DNA from: Sinomonas gamaensis
GTDB taxonomy: Bacteria > Actinomycetota > Actinomycetes > Actinomycetales > Micrococcaceae
Length of the DNA: 64,000 nucleotides
Assembly (NCBI RefSeq): GCF_005876955.1
Contig: NZ_SSCL01000007.1
Location: 149,872-213,871, forward strand
Direction: 5' to 3'
This document shows positions 15,941 through 24,175 of the stretch, piece by piece; position 1 is the first letter of the stretch, and every line of letters starts with the position of its first letter. A program made the translations under genes and the position numbers. The notes under the pieces are model-generated. The model was not told the DNA's origin. It made no database searches and worked only from the letters and a program-made list of their open reading frames with translations.

Positions 15941-17710
15941 CTAGGACAGTACTCCGAGTGTGATCCGGCTCGGCGCGCTCGCGCCGAAGTGCACTTCCTG
16001 GTGCGCCGCCACGGTGTCCGACGAGTCGAGGGCCTTGGCGCCCGTATTGAGGTTGCGGTCCCATCGGGGGTGGCAGCTCGACGTCACCTGGACACGGAGA
16101 CGGTCGCCCGGCTGGAACGTGCACGCCGTCGCCCAGAGGCTCACGGCGAATTCCTCTGCCTTGCCGGGCGTGAGCGGGCGCCGCGGCATTCCGGCGCGGA
16201 AGACGCCGTCGCCCGCGCACGCATCTCGCCATGAGGCCCGGACAATCCCGTCCGCGAGCCCCACCGAGCGGCCGTCGGGCGTCACCCGGCAGAGCCGCAC
16301 CACGAAGTCGGTGTCGACGGCGGACGACGACGCAAACAGGTGCGCTGTCACCTCGCCGAAGACGGTGAGCGGCTCGGCGAGGGGGTTGCTGGTGAAGGTG
16401 AGCACGTCGCTGCGGGCCTCGACCCGCCATTGCTCGGCCGGTCCGGCGAAGTCGGCCCCGAGGTGCATGGTCGCGCCACCGGTCGTGGGGACGGGGTCGA
16501 GGGGGTCGTAGTCGTACTCAACTGTGCCGTCCTCGCGCGCTTCCTCGGCGAGCGTTCCGTTCGCGCCGAGGAAGAACTCGATCGTCGCGCCCGGCTCGCG
16601 CAGCTCGTCGAATCCGCGCCACCGGTTCTCGCCCATGAAGTACACGAGGGCCGGGGGCAGCTCGGGCGCGCTCTGTCCGCGCCCGCCGTCGAGCACTCGC
16701 CGGAACCACTCGGCATGGATCGACGAGAGATCCCCGAAGGAGCCGACGGCGGCGGCCGAGCCGCCGGGGAACGCCACGTCGGGGAATACCCCGGTGTAAT
16801 TGGTGTGGCTCCACGGCCCGAGGATCAGGTTCGGCCTCGGAATTGAGGGGTCCTTCCGCGACGCCTCGAGCTGGAGTCGGTACTGGGCCAGCGTGTTCGG
16901 CAGGAAGATGTCGAACCAGCCCCCGATGTTGAGGGTCGGCAGGGCAAAGGGCTCGGAAGCGGGCCAGTTCCAGGCCTCGGAGATCTCGCCGCCCGGATCC
17001 TCGCCCGTGGACGGGATGATGTACGACTGCAGGAACGTGCTTGCCCTGGACTTGAGGTCGTTGAGCGGGAGCGTCCCGTACGCTGACCCGTCGGCGAAGG
17101 AGACGTCGAGCTCTCGCCAGGCGTCGAGTTCTCGGCGCAGACGAGCCGGGTCGCCTGCGAACTCACGGCGAATCGTCTCCAGCGAGATCGAGCCGTGGCC
17201 CCAGCTCAGCCGGGAACCGAGCTCGAATGCCCCTCCCCGGAAGAGCGCCCCGTTGTCCGCGCTGCCCGCCGCACATACCCCTGGAGCCAGGGCGCCGAGA
17301 CCGCGGGGATGGCGTCGTGCGGCGCGGAGCTGGGACTCGGCGAAGTACGAACGACCCCACATCCCCACCCGACCCGAGGAGTACGGGAGGCTCGCCGCCC
17401 ACTCGACCGCCTCAGCGCCGTCGTCCGCTTCCTGCGCGCTGGGCGAGAAGTCGCCCTCCGAGCCGAAGCGACCCCGCACGTCCTGGAGGATGACCACGAA
17501 GCCGGCCGCGGCGACTGTCGCGGGGTTGAAGTAGGCCGAGTTGACCGAGAGGTCGCGCCCGTACGGGGTGCGGGTCATGAGGACGGGGAAGCGCTCGCCG
17601 TCCGCCGCGGGCCGGTAGACGGTCGACCGCAGGATCGTTCCGTCGCTCAGCGGGGTTTCGATGTCGTTTTCAAGGAGGACGTCGAAGCGTTCAATGAGGA
17701 CGTCGGACAT
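15941..17710 (-). CDS. CocE/NonD family X-Pro dipeptidyl-peptidase-like hydrolase
   Basis: A serine ester/amide hydrolase of the CocE/NonD family (589 residues): an alpha/beta-hydrolase domain plus a C-terminal jelly roll. Nucleophile Ser is in GMWGRSYFAES, the Asp in NIGGWFDIFLPN and the His in GPWSHTNYTG. C-terminal segment DFVVRLCRVTPDGRSVGLADGIVRASWR is typical of the family. No signal peptide, so cytoplasmic. Start ATG 17710 overlaps the MFS stop (TGATG); GTG 17713 is an alternative. It is in an operon with an MHS-type organic-acid transporter and DUF3237, under a divergent PaaX-like regulator. Substrate unknown. Confidence 0.9.
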   Translation of the reverse strand: MSDVLIERFDVLLENDIETPLSDGTILRSTVYRPAADGERFPVLMTRTPYGRDLSVNSAYFNPATVAAAGFVVILQDVRGRFGSEGDFSPSAQEADDGAEAVEWAASLPYSSGRVGMWGRSYFAESQLRAARRHPRGLGALAPGVCAAGSADNGALFRGGAFELGSRLSWGHGSISLETIRREFAGDPARLRRELDAWRELDVSFADGSAYGTLPLNDLKSRASTFLQSYIIPSTGEDPGGEISEAWNWPASEPFALPTLNIGGWFDIFLPNTLAQYRLQLEASRKDPSIPRPNLILGPWSHTNYTGVFPDVAFPGGSAAAVGSFGDLSSIHAEWFRRVLDGGRGQSAPELPPALVYFMGENRWRGFDELREPGATIEFFLGANGTLAEEAREDGTVEYDYDPLDPVPTTGGATMHLGADFAGPAEQWRVEARSDVLTFTSNPLAEPLTVFGEVTAHLFASSSAVDTDFVVRLCRVTPDGRSVGLADGIVRASWRDACAGDGVFRAGMPRRPLTPGKAEEFAVSLWATACTFQPGDRLRVQVTSSCHPRWDRNLNTGAKALDSSDTVAAHQEVHFGASAPSRITLGVLS

Positions 17711-19047
17711 CACGCGGCCTTCTTGCCGAGGTCATCGGTGTCCACACGGTAGGTCTCGCGGACCCAGAAGAGGGTCACGAGGGCCGAGATGCCGCAGCAG
17801 ACGGCGGTGAAGACGGCGACCGGCACCCAGCCGTCGGGGCCGGGGCGGACGACGGCGGCCGCGATCGTGGGCGCGAAGCCCGTCACGATGAGTCCGAGCT
17901 GGGAGGAGATCGCGGCGCCGGAGTAGCGGATGCGGGTGGGGAACATCTCGGCCACGATCGCAGGGCCGAGCGGGTTGACCATGCCGTAGCCGACCACCAT
18001 CACGATGATCGAGGTGGCAAAGACGAGCGGGACGTTCTTCTCCGAGATGGACCAGAAGTAGGCGAAGATCGAGACCGCGCAGATGACGTTGCCCGCAATG
18101 AAGACGGGCTTGCGGCCGATCCGGTCGGCGAGGATGCCGAACAGCGGCTGGGCGACGATGCCGAGGGCGGCCGTGACGATGGTGGTGGTGAGCATGACGC
18201 TGCTCGAGACGAGGTGGCCGTTCGTCGCGTAGGAGAGGCTGAAGGCCGAGACGATCGTGGAGACCACGGCCCACACCCCGAAGATGATGACCTTGATGAT
18301 GGTGGGCCAGTAGTCGCGGAAGACCACCTTGAGGGGGAGTTCCAGTTTGGTCTCCCCGGTTTCCCGCACGTGCTCGAATACCTCGGCCTCGGGGACACGC
18401 CGGCGGATCACGAAACCGGCGGCCGCGACGACGAAGCTCGCCAGGAACGGGATTCGCCAGCCCCAGGCGACCAGATCGCCCTGCGGCATGAACGAGACCA
18501 GCAGGAACGCGATCGAGGCCAGCATGATCCCGGCGGCAGCGCCGGTGTTGACCCAGCTCGCGAAGAACGCGCGGCGGCCCGACGGTGCATGTTCGAGGGA
18601 GAGCGTGACGGCGCCGACGGACTCGCCGGCGGCCGAGATGCCCTGCAGCACCCGCAGGAGCACGAGGATCACGGGGGCGGCTGCTCCGATCATGGCCGTT
18701 GGCGGCAAGCAGCCGATGAGGAACGTGGCCAGGCCCATCGAGACGAGCGTGAAGACGAGCATCTGCTTGCGTCCGATGCGGTCGCCGAAGTGGCCGATGA
18801 ATCCCGCCGCGAGCGGGCGGACCACGTAACCGATGCCGAGCGTCGCCATTGACAGGAACTGTCCGAGGAACGGGTCGATTCCGGGGAAGAAGATCTTGTT
18901 GAAGATCAGCGCGGAAGCCGATCCGTAGATGAAGAAGTCGTAGTACTCGAGGGTGCTTCCGACGAAGCTAGCCGCGGCGGCTTTGCGCGCGTGGCGTCCG
19001 GGCGGCGCGGCGACAGCGGAAGCTGCCGTTTCGGGACCAGCGGTCAT
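17710..19047 (-). CDS. MHS-family MFS transporter
   Basis: Metabolite:H+ symporter subfamily of the MFS (445 residues, 12 TM), related to ShiA, KgtP and ProP. Marks: SFVGSTLEYYDFFIYGSASAL in TM1, GHFGDRIGRKQML motif A, and the AGESVGAVTLSLEHAPSGRR segment after TM4. Such permeases import organic acids, betaines or shikimate. RBS AGGAGA sits 6 nt before ATG 19047. First gene of a three-gene operon with a hydrolase and DUF3237, divergent from a PaaX-like regulator. Confidence 0.9.
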   Translation of the reverse strand: MTAGPETAASAVAAPPGRHARKAAAASFVGSTLEYYDFFIYGSASALIFNKIFFPGIDPFLGQFLSMATLGIGYVVRPLAAGFIGHFGDRIGRKQMLVFTLVSMGLATFLIGCLPPTAMIGAAAPVILVLLRVLQGISAAGESVGAVTLSLEHAPSGRRAFFASWVNTGAAAGIMLASIAFLLVSFMPQGDLVAWGWRIPFLASFVVAAAGFVIRRRVPEAEVFEHVRETGETKLELPLKVVFRDYWPTIIKVIIFGVWAVVSTIVSAFSLSYATNGHLVSSSVMLTTTIVTAALGIVAQPLFGILADRIGRKPVFIAGNVICAVSIFAYFWSISEKNVPLVFATSIIVMVVGYGMVNPLGPAIVAEMFPTRIRYSGAAISSQLGLIVTGFAPTIAAAVVRPGPDGWVPVAVFTAVCCGISALVTLFWVRETYRVDTDDLGKKAA

Positions 19048-19120
19048 TGCGGATCTCCTGAATTCGGGGGGGTGGTGAATGGGGGCTCATGTGGAGCGTG
19101 TGGGCTGCATCACTCGTGAA

Positions 19121-19152
19121 TCTATAGTTGCGTTAAAACAAGCGATCGTCAA
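19121..19152 (-). promoter_or_regulatory. Weak promoter candidate for the MHS operon
   Basis: On the minus strand TTGACG (19147-19152) and TATAGA (19121-19126) are near-consensus hexamers, but the spacer is 20 bp, longer than usual. The divergent gap 19048-19184 is AT-rich and likely also carries the PaaX-type operator. Confidence 0.3.
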
Positions 19153-19184
19153 TCAATCTGCAAAGATTCTTCTGCTGGCAAGAT

Positions 19185-20096
19185 GTGAACGTGCGCTATG
19201 ACGGACAAGGGCGGGCGAGCGCGGCCGCCGTCGACTTCCCACGCCCCCAGCGAGGGGGCACGAGCCAGCATCTGCTGGTGACGCTGCTCGGCGAGTTCTG
19301 GCGGAAGACCGACCTGTGGCTCCCTGCGCGGGCAATCGTCCGCCTCGCCGAGGATGTGGGGCTGAGTCGTTCGGCAGTGACGACGGCGCTCAGCCGCCTC
19401 GCAGCGCGGGGGGTCCTCGAGAACGACGGCGGAGGGCGGGCTTCGCGTTACCGCTTCACTGCCGCGGCGCGCGCCCGGCTGGTCATCGGCGCAGCCCAGG
19501 TTGCAGAGTTCGGCGACCCGAAGGTCCGCTGGGATCACCGGTGGACCGCCGTCGCCTTTTCCGTGCCGGAGTCGGAACGGGAGATTCGCGAGGCGTTCCG
19601 TGCCCGGCTCAAGTGGCTCGGCTTCGCCCCGGTCTACGGGGCCCTGTGGTTCTCGCCGCGTGATCGGATGGCTCAGGTGCAGGAGGTCGCCGAAGGATAC
19701 GGAGTGGACGACTTCATGGCGTTCCGCGTCGAGGACGACGGCTTCGAGGGCCGGCGCCCTGTCATCGTCGATACTGCGGCGCCGCCCCGTCGTTACGCGC
19801 AGTTCGCGGCCGCGAATGAGGTTCGGCTCGAGCGGTTGCGCTCCGGAGTCCTCGATCCCCGGGAGGGGTTCCGTGCGCGCGTGGAAGTGATGGACGAGTG
19901 GCGCTCGTTCCCCTGGGACGATCCCGGGATGCCGTACGAACTCCTCCCGGCCGACTGGCCGCTCCTCCGGGCGCGTGAGACGTTCGTCGAGGTGTACAAG
20001 GCGACTGCCCCGCTCGTCGAACGGCATGTCCAGGCCGTGCTGGGCGAACTTGCTCCGGACGCGCGAGCCGGAGTCGTGGTGCCCGCCACGCTCTAG
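19185..20096 (+). CDS. PaaX family transcriptional regulator
   Basis: A 303-residue repressor-type regulator. An N-terminal winged helix (residues about 25-95: LLVTLLGEFWRKTDLWLPARAIVRLAEDVGLSRSAVTTALSRL split over HTH helices) is followed by the central and C-terminal PaaX domains (RWDHRWTAVAFSVPESEREIR; FRARVEVMDEWRSFPWDDPGMPYELLP). PaaX in E. coli senses phenylacetyl-CoA, but PaaX relatives control diverse catabolic genes. It is divergent from the MHS transporter-hydrolase operon, its probable target. Start GTG 19185; GTG 19191 is an in-frame alternative. The paa genes themselves are not in the window. Confidence 0.88.
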   Translation: MNVRYDGQGRASAAAVDFPRPQRGGTSQHLLVTLLGEFWRKTDLWLPARAIVRLAEDVGLSRSAVTTALSRLAARGVLENDGGGRASRYRFTAAARARLVIGAAQVAEFGDPKVRWDHRWTAVAFSVPESEREIREAFRARLKWLGFAPVYGALWFSPRDRMAQVQEVAEGYGVDDFMAFRVEDDGFEGRRPVIVDTAAPPRRYAQFAAANEVRLERLRSGVLDPREGFRARVEVMDEWRSFPWDDPGMPYELLPADWPLLRARETFVEVYKATAPLVERHVQAVLGELAPDARAGVVVPATL

Positions 20097-20103
20097 GCTT
20101 GCC

Positions 20104-20128
20104 GAATATACCCCCTAGGGGTATATTC
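20104..20128. promoter_or_regulatory. CsoR-type copper operator
   Basis: GAATATACCCC and GGGGTATATTC are perfect 11-bp arms around CTA. The core TACCCC..GGGGTA matches known copper-sensor CsoR operators. It lies 100 bp before the CopB ATPase gene, so copper-dependent derepression is likely. The csoR gene is not in the window. Confidence 0.7.
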
Positions 20129-20143
20129 AAGGTGCTGTCAGCG

Positions 20144-20236
20144 ATGAACACGGTCCGGGGAAAAACGCCCCGCAACCGCCGATCGACCACAGCCGAACTC
20201 TCCGCTTCAAGGAAGGACGGCGCAGGCGATGGATGA
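20144..20236 (+). CDS. Possible 30-residue leader ORF before copB
   Basis: ATG 20144 opens 30 codons rich in Arg/Lys/Ser, starting MNTVRGKTPRNRRSTTAEL, with TGA at 20234-20236, overlapping the first codons of the ATPase gene (ATG 20229). It contains no Cys or His, so it is not a metal-sensing peptide by composition. It may couple translation of copB or be chance. No strong ribosome site. Confidence 0.25.
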   Translation: MNTVRGKTPRNRRSTTAELSASRKDGAGDG

Positions 20237-22349
20237 CCACAGCCACCACCACACTCAAGGCTCGACGACTCAGCGCGAGCATGAGCACCAGCCAGACGGG
20301 CACCGGCACACCACTCACGCCGTGCACACTCACGCCGTGCACACTCAAGCCGTGCACACTCACGGCGAGCATGCGGGCCATAGCGTGGCGATGTTCCGCG
20401 ACAGGTTCTGGCTCACGCTCGCGCTCTCCGCCGTCGTCGTTCTTTTCAGCCCTATGTTCTGGGGACTCTTCGGGGCTGCTCCGCCGGAATTCCCGGGCAG
20501 CGCAGGGATTCCGCCTGTGCTCGGCACCGTGGTCTTCGTCTATGGCGGCGCCCCGTTCCTCAAGGGCGGCCTGCGCGAACTGCGAGAGCGACAGCCAGGC
20601 ATGATGCTCCTCATCGCGATGGCGATCTCGGTGGCCTTCCTGGCCTCGTGGGCGACGAGCCTGCACCTCGGGGGATTCGACCTCGACTTCTGGTGGGAGC
20701 TCGCGCTCCTCGTCACCATCATGCTGCTGGGCCACTGGCTCGAGATGCGCGCCCTCGGCGCTTCTCAAGGCGCCCTCGCCGCTCTCGCGGCACTGCTTCC
20801 GGACGAGGCCGAGCGCGTCACGCCGGTGGGCACCGAGGTAGTCCCGGCGTCCGAGCTCGCACCGGGCGACCTTGTCCTCGTCCGCCCCGGGGGCCGTCTG
20901 CCGGCCGACGGCCGTATCGAGGCTGGGACAGCGGAGCTGGACGAGTCGATGATCACCGGCGAGTCCAAGACCGTGAGCCGTGGGTTGGGCGAGGCGGTCG
21001 TCGCGGGGACGGTCGCCACGGACAACAGCCTGCGGATCCGCGTCGAAGCGGTCGGGGAGTCGACGGCGTTGGCCGGGATCCAGCGAATGGTCGCCGCCGC
21101 GCAGGCCTCCTCAAGCCGCGCCCAGGCCCTCGCTGATCGCGCCGCGGCGTTCCTCTTCTACTTCGCCTCGGTCGCCGGGATTCTCACGTTCGTCGCATGG
21201 GCGCTCCTGGGAAGCATCGACGACGCCGTCACCCGCACAGTCACCGTGCTGGTGATCGCGTGCCCGCACGCTCTCGGCCTTGCGATCCCGCTGGTCATCG
21301 CGATCTCCACCGAGCGCGCGGCCCGCGCGGGCGTGCTCGTCAAGGACCGTCTGTCACTGGAGCGCATGCGGACCGTTGACGTTGTCCTCTTCGACAAGAC
21401 GGGAACCCTCACGAGAGGCGAGCCGGAGGTTCTTGGGCTCGCATCCGCCAACGGTGTCTCGGAGGGCGAGCTACTTGCCCTCGCCGCGGCGGTCGAGTCG
21501 GACAGCGAGCATCCGCTCGCCCGGGCTATTGCGCGCGCTGCAGCCGCGCACGCAGTCGCGGTGCCCGCCGCGCGTGATTTCGTCGCCCGGTCCGGACTTG
21601 GCGTCGAGGCGACGGTCGACGGCGAACAGCTCCAGGTGGGCGGGCCCGCCCTGCTCGCCGAAGCGGGAGTGGCGGCTGGCGCTGAGCTGAGCGCCGCCGT
21701 CGGCCCTTGGAAGGCCCGGGGCGCGACTGTCCTCCATGTGATCGCAGGAGGCCGCGTGATCGGCGCGCTCGCGCTCGAGGACGCGGTGCGTGAGGAGTCG
21801 CGGACGGCGGTGCGCGCGCTTCAGCGGCGCGGGGTGCGGGTCGCGATGATCACCGGCGATGCCCAGCAGGTCGCGGACGCCGTCGCGGCGGACCTCGGCA
21901 TCGATGAGGTCTTCGCCCAGGTCCTGCCGCAGGACAAGGACCAGAAGGTCGCCGAGCTCCAGCGCCGGGGTTTGCGGGTGGCCATGGTGGGCGACGGCGT
22001 CAACGATGCGCCTGCCTTGGCCCGCGCGGACGTGGGCATCGCGATTGGGGCGGGGACCGACGTTGCGATCGAGTCGGCTGGCGTGGTCCTCGCAGGCAAC
22101 GACCCCCGGTCGGTGGTGTCCGTCGTCGAACTCTCGCGGGCGAGCTACCGGAAGATGTGGCAGAACCTCGTCTGGGCGACGGGCTACAACGTGGTCGCAG
22201 TTCCGCTCGCGGCGGGCGTCCTTGCGTTCGCCGGGGTCGTGCTCGCGCCGGCGGCCGCCGCGGTGCTCATGTCCCTCTCGACCATCGTGGTGGCGCTCAA
22301 CGCGCAGCTCCTCCGTGGTCTTGATCTCAGTGCCTCGCGGGTCCATTAG
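20229..22349 (+). CDS. CopB-type copper-translocating P-type ATPase
   Basis: Exports copper across the membrane using ATP (P1B-3 subgroup), 706 residues. The N-terminal 52 residues are His-rich with tandem THAVH repeats, the usual metal-binding tail of CopB, and there is no CXXC domain. Key motifs: TGES in ELDESMITGESKTV, the CPH ion motif in VIACPHALGLAI (near residue 345) instead of CPC, the phosphorylation site DKTGTLTRG (near 389), HP in SEHPLARAI, and the GDGVNDAPALARADVGIA hinge. It follows a CsoR-type operator and precedes a DUF305 lipoprotein, a usual copper-resistance partner. RBS AAGGAAGGA is rather far (about 10-16 nt). Confidence 0.95.
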   Translation: MDDHSHHHTQGSTTQREHEHQPDGHRHTTHAVHTHAVHTQAVHTHGEHAGHSVAMFRDRFWLTLALSAVVVLFSPMFWGLFGAAPPEFPGSAGIPPVLGTVVFVYGGAPFLKGGLRELRERQPGMMLLIAMAISVAFLASWATSLHLGGFDLDFWWELALLVTIMLLGHWLEMRALGASQGALAALAALLPDEAERVTPVGTEVVPASELAPGDLVLVRPGGRLPADGRIEAGTAELDESMITGESKTVSRGLGEAVVAGTVATDNSLRIRVEAVGESTALAGIQRMVAAAQASSSRAQALADRAAAFLFYFASVAGILTFVAWALLGSIDDAVTRTVTVLVIACPHALGLAIPLVIAISTERAARAGVLVKDRLSLERMRTVDVVLFDKTGTLTRGEPEVLGLASANGVSEGELLALAAAVESDSEHPLARAIARAAAAHAVAVPAARDFVARSGLGVEATVDGEQLQVGGPALLAEAGVAAGAELSAAVGPWKARGATVLHVIAGGRVIGALALEDAVREESRTAVRALQRRGVRVAMITGDAQQVADAVAADLGIDEVFAQVLPQDKDQKVAELQRRGLRVAMVGDGVNDAPALARADVGIAIGAGTDVAIESAGVVLAGNDPRSVVSVVELSRASYRKMWQNLVWATGYNVVAVPLAAGVLAFAGVVLAPAAAAVLMSLSTIVVALNAQLLRGLDLSASRVH
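20310..20365 (+). repeat. In-gene tandem repeat coding for His-rich THAVH units
   Basis: The 15-bp unit CACGCCGTGCACACT, with small changes, is repeated about four times within the start of the CopB gene. It encodes the THAVHT(H/Q)AVHTH run of the metal-binding tail, so copy number would change the number of histidines. Confidence 0.7.
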
Positions 22350-22360
22350 GTTGATCCTCA

Positions 22361-22927
22361 ATGACCTTTCTGAAGCACACACATGCCCGCCGTGCCGTCA
22401 CGTCTGCACTCATCGCCGTTTCCCTCGCGCTCGCCGGATGCAGCGCCTCGACGACGTCCTCGGCCAGCGCGAACGGCGCCGACGCGATGTTCGCCCAGAT
22501 GATGATCCCGCACCACGAGCAGGCGGTGGAGCTGAGCGAGATCGTGATCGGGAAGCCCGGCGTGGACGCGCGGGTGGGCGACCTCGCCCAGCAGATCAAG
22601 GCCGCGCAGGCGCCGGAGGTCGCGGCGCTCAAGGGCTGGCTGGGCGAGTGGGGCCAGCCGGCCAGCATGCCCGCGGGCCACGATGGCCACGGTATGGACG
22701 GCATGGTCAGCTCCGAGGGAGTTGCCCAGCTGCGTTCGGCGGACGGCGCAGCGGCATCGAAGCTGTTCCTGACCCAGATGATCGCGCATCACGAGGGCGC
22801 TGTGCAGATGGCGAGGACCGAGAGGGCCTCTGGGAAGCATCACGGCGCCGTTGAGATGGCTGCCTCGATCATCGATGCGCAGACCAAGGAGATCGAGGCG
22901 ATGAAGGGGCTGCTCGGGCAGCTCTAG
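22361..22927 (+). CDS. DUF305 copper-associated lipoprotein
   Basis: A 188-residue secreted lipoprotein. Signal peptide and lipobox LALAGC place the lipidated Cys at residue 27. The DUF305 (ferritin-like helical) domain has paired metal-site motifs MFAQMMIPHHEQAVELS and FLTQMIAHHEGAVQMA, plus a Met/His-rich linker GHDGHGMDGM. Such proteins often sit beside copper ATPases and are thought to bind or scavenge metal outside the cell. It starts 12 bp after the CopB gene, so co-transcription is likely. Its stop overlaps the convergent MFS gene by 4 bp. Confidence 0.9.
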   Translation: MTFLKHTHARRAVTSALIAVSLALAGCSASTTSSASANGADAMFAQMMIPHHEQAVELSEIVIGKPGVDARVGDLAQQIKAAQAPEVAALKGWLGEWGQPASMPAGHDGHGMDGMVSSEGVAQLRSADGAAASKLFLTQMIAHHEGAVQMARTERASGKHHGAVEMAASIIDAQTKEIEAMKGLLGQL

Positions 22928-24117
22928 CCCTCGGCGTGGACGTCCCGTTCGGGGATCAGCGGGATGGCGGCGAGGGGTGCGGCGGCGACCATGAGGTACG
23001 CGAGCGGGTAGCCCAGCAGCCCCACGAGCGCTCCGACGCCGGGCCCGACGCCCGCGGCGGCGAGGAACTGGCCGGTATTCTGCGTGCCGAGGGCCTTGCC
23101 CGACCACCGTGGGCCTGCGGCCTCGGCGACCGAGGTGAACGCGAGACCGTTGTCGGCGACGCTCACAACTGTCGCTGCCACAAAGGCGACGGTGGCAACG
23201 ACCTGAAGTGACATCGCATCGGCGACCGTGATGAGTGGCATCGTCACGAGCCCGGCGACGGCCACCCAGCGCAGGAGCCGCACGCGGCTTCCGAGCCGGT
23301 CGCTCCAGACGCCGACGGCGATGCGGCCCAATGCGCCGACGAGTTGCGCACCGCCCACGATCGCTCCCGCGAGCACGCTGTCCAATCGGACGTCGGCGAT
23401 CAGCCAGACCAGCCCGAAGATCGTCAGGGTGAGCTGTGGCACGACGAGCAGGACCGAGACGGCGTGGATGCGCCACAGGAACGAGCTCGCCCGGTAGGGG
23501 TTCGCGGTACTGCCCTCAGGGTGCGCGGACGTGGTGGCGCGAGGCGGGTCCGAGATCCAGAGGCCGCAGCTGACGGCAGCTGCCGCTGTGAGCACGAGGG
23601 GCACCATCAGCGCGGGGCCGATCCCGGAGGCGTCAGCCACCGTCGGCACGGTCAACGCAGCGATCGCGGTTCCGAGGGGCACCGCCATCTGGCGGATTCC
23701 CATGGCCAGGCCGCGCTGATGGCGCGGGAACCAGCCCACGACGAGTCGGCCGCTCGCCGCATTGCAGCTTGCCGACGCCATTCCGCCGGCGAGGCCGAAG
23801 AGGCCCAGCGGGATGTAGCCCGGGACGAGGACGGCGCCCAGCGCGGCGAGCGCGGTGAGCGCGAGACCGGCGGTGATCACCCAGCGCTCGCCGTACCGGT
23901 CGGCGAGCGCTCCCCAGGCGATGAGGGTGAGGGCCGTGCCGACCGTGGGCGCTGAGGCGAGCAGTCCTGCCTGCGCAAGGGGAAGGCCGTCCTGTTGGTG
24001 GAGCAGCGGGATGAGGAACGCCGGGGCGTTGACGAACACGGTCCCCACGGTCTGCGCCGAGAGGCCGAGCGCGAGCATGAGCCAGGCTTTGGGTCTCGTC
24101 TTCGCCATCTGCTGCAT
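22924..24117 (-). CDS. MFS transporter, substrate unknown
   Basis: A 12-TM MFS protein (397 residues from ATG 24117) with the motif A-type loop GALADRYGERWVI and a QMAVPLGTAIAALTVP segment after TM4. The frame is open further upstream to 24216, but ATG 24117 has AGGAT 7 nt upstream and the upstream part is occupied by a perfect inverted repeat. The copper genes next to it are convergent and unrelated by operon. No substrate can be assigned. Confidence 0.8.
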   Translation of the reverse strand: MQQMAKTRPKAWLMLALGLSAQTVGTVFVNAPAFLIPLLHQQDGLPLAQAGLLASAPTVGTALTLIAWGALADRYGERWVITAGLALTALAALGAVLVPGYIPLGLFGLAGGMASASCNAASGRLVVGWFPRHQRGLAMGIRQMAVPLGTAIAALTVPTVADASGIGPALMVPLVLTAAAAVSCGLWISDPPRATTSAHPEGSTANPYRASSFLWRIHAVSVLLVVPQLTLTIFGLVWLIADVRLDSVLAGAIVGGAQLVGALGRIAVGVWSDRLGSRVRLLRWVAVAGLVTMPLITVADAMSLQVVATVAFVAATVVSVADNGLAFTSVAEAAGPRWSGKALGTQNTGQFLAAAGVGPGVGALVGLLGYPLAYLMVAAAPLAAIPLIPERDVHAEG

Positions 24118-24138
24118 GGTCGTATCCTGCTCCGACGT

Positions 24139-24171
24139 CCATTTGGTGAGCATTTTTGTCTCACCAAATGG
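24139..24171. promoter_or_regulatory. Perfect 12-bp inverted repeat operator
   Basis: CCATTTGGTGAG (24139-24150) and CTCACCAAATGG (24160-24171) are exact arms around the 9-nt loop CATTTTTGT. It lies 22-54 bp upstream of the MFS ATG (24117) and just downstream of the UbiB-like gene. It fits a dimeric repressor site for the MFS gene; as RNA it could also form a hairpin ending the UbiB transcript. Confidence 0.65.
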
Positions 24172-24175
24172 ACTG

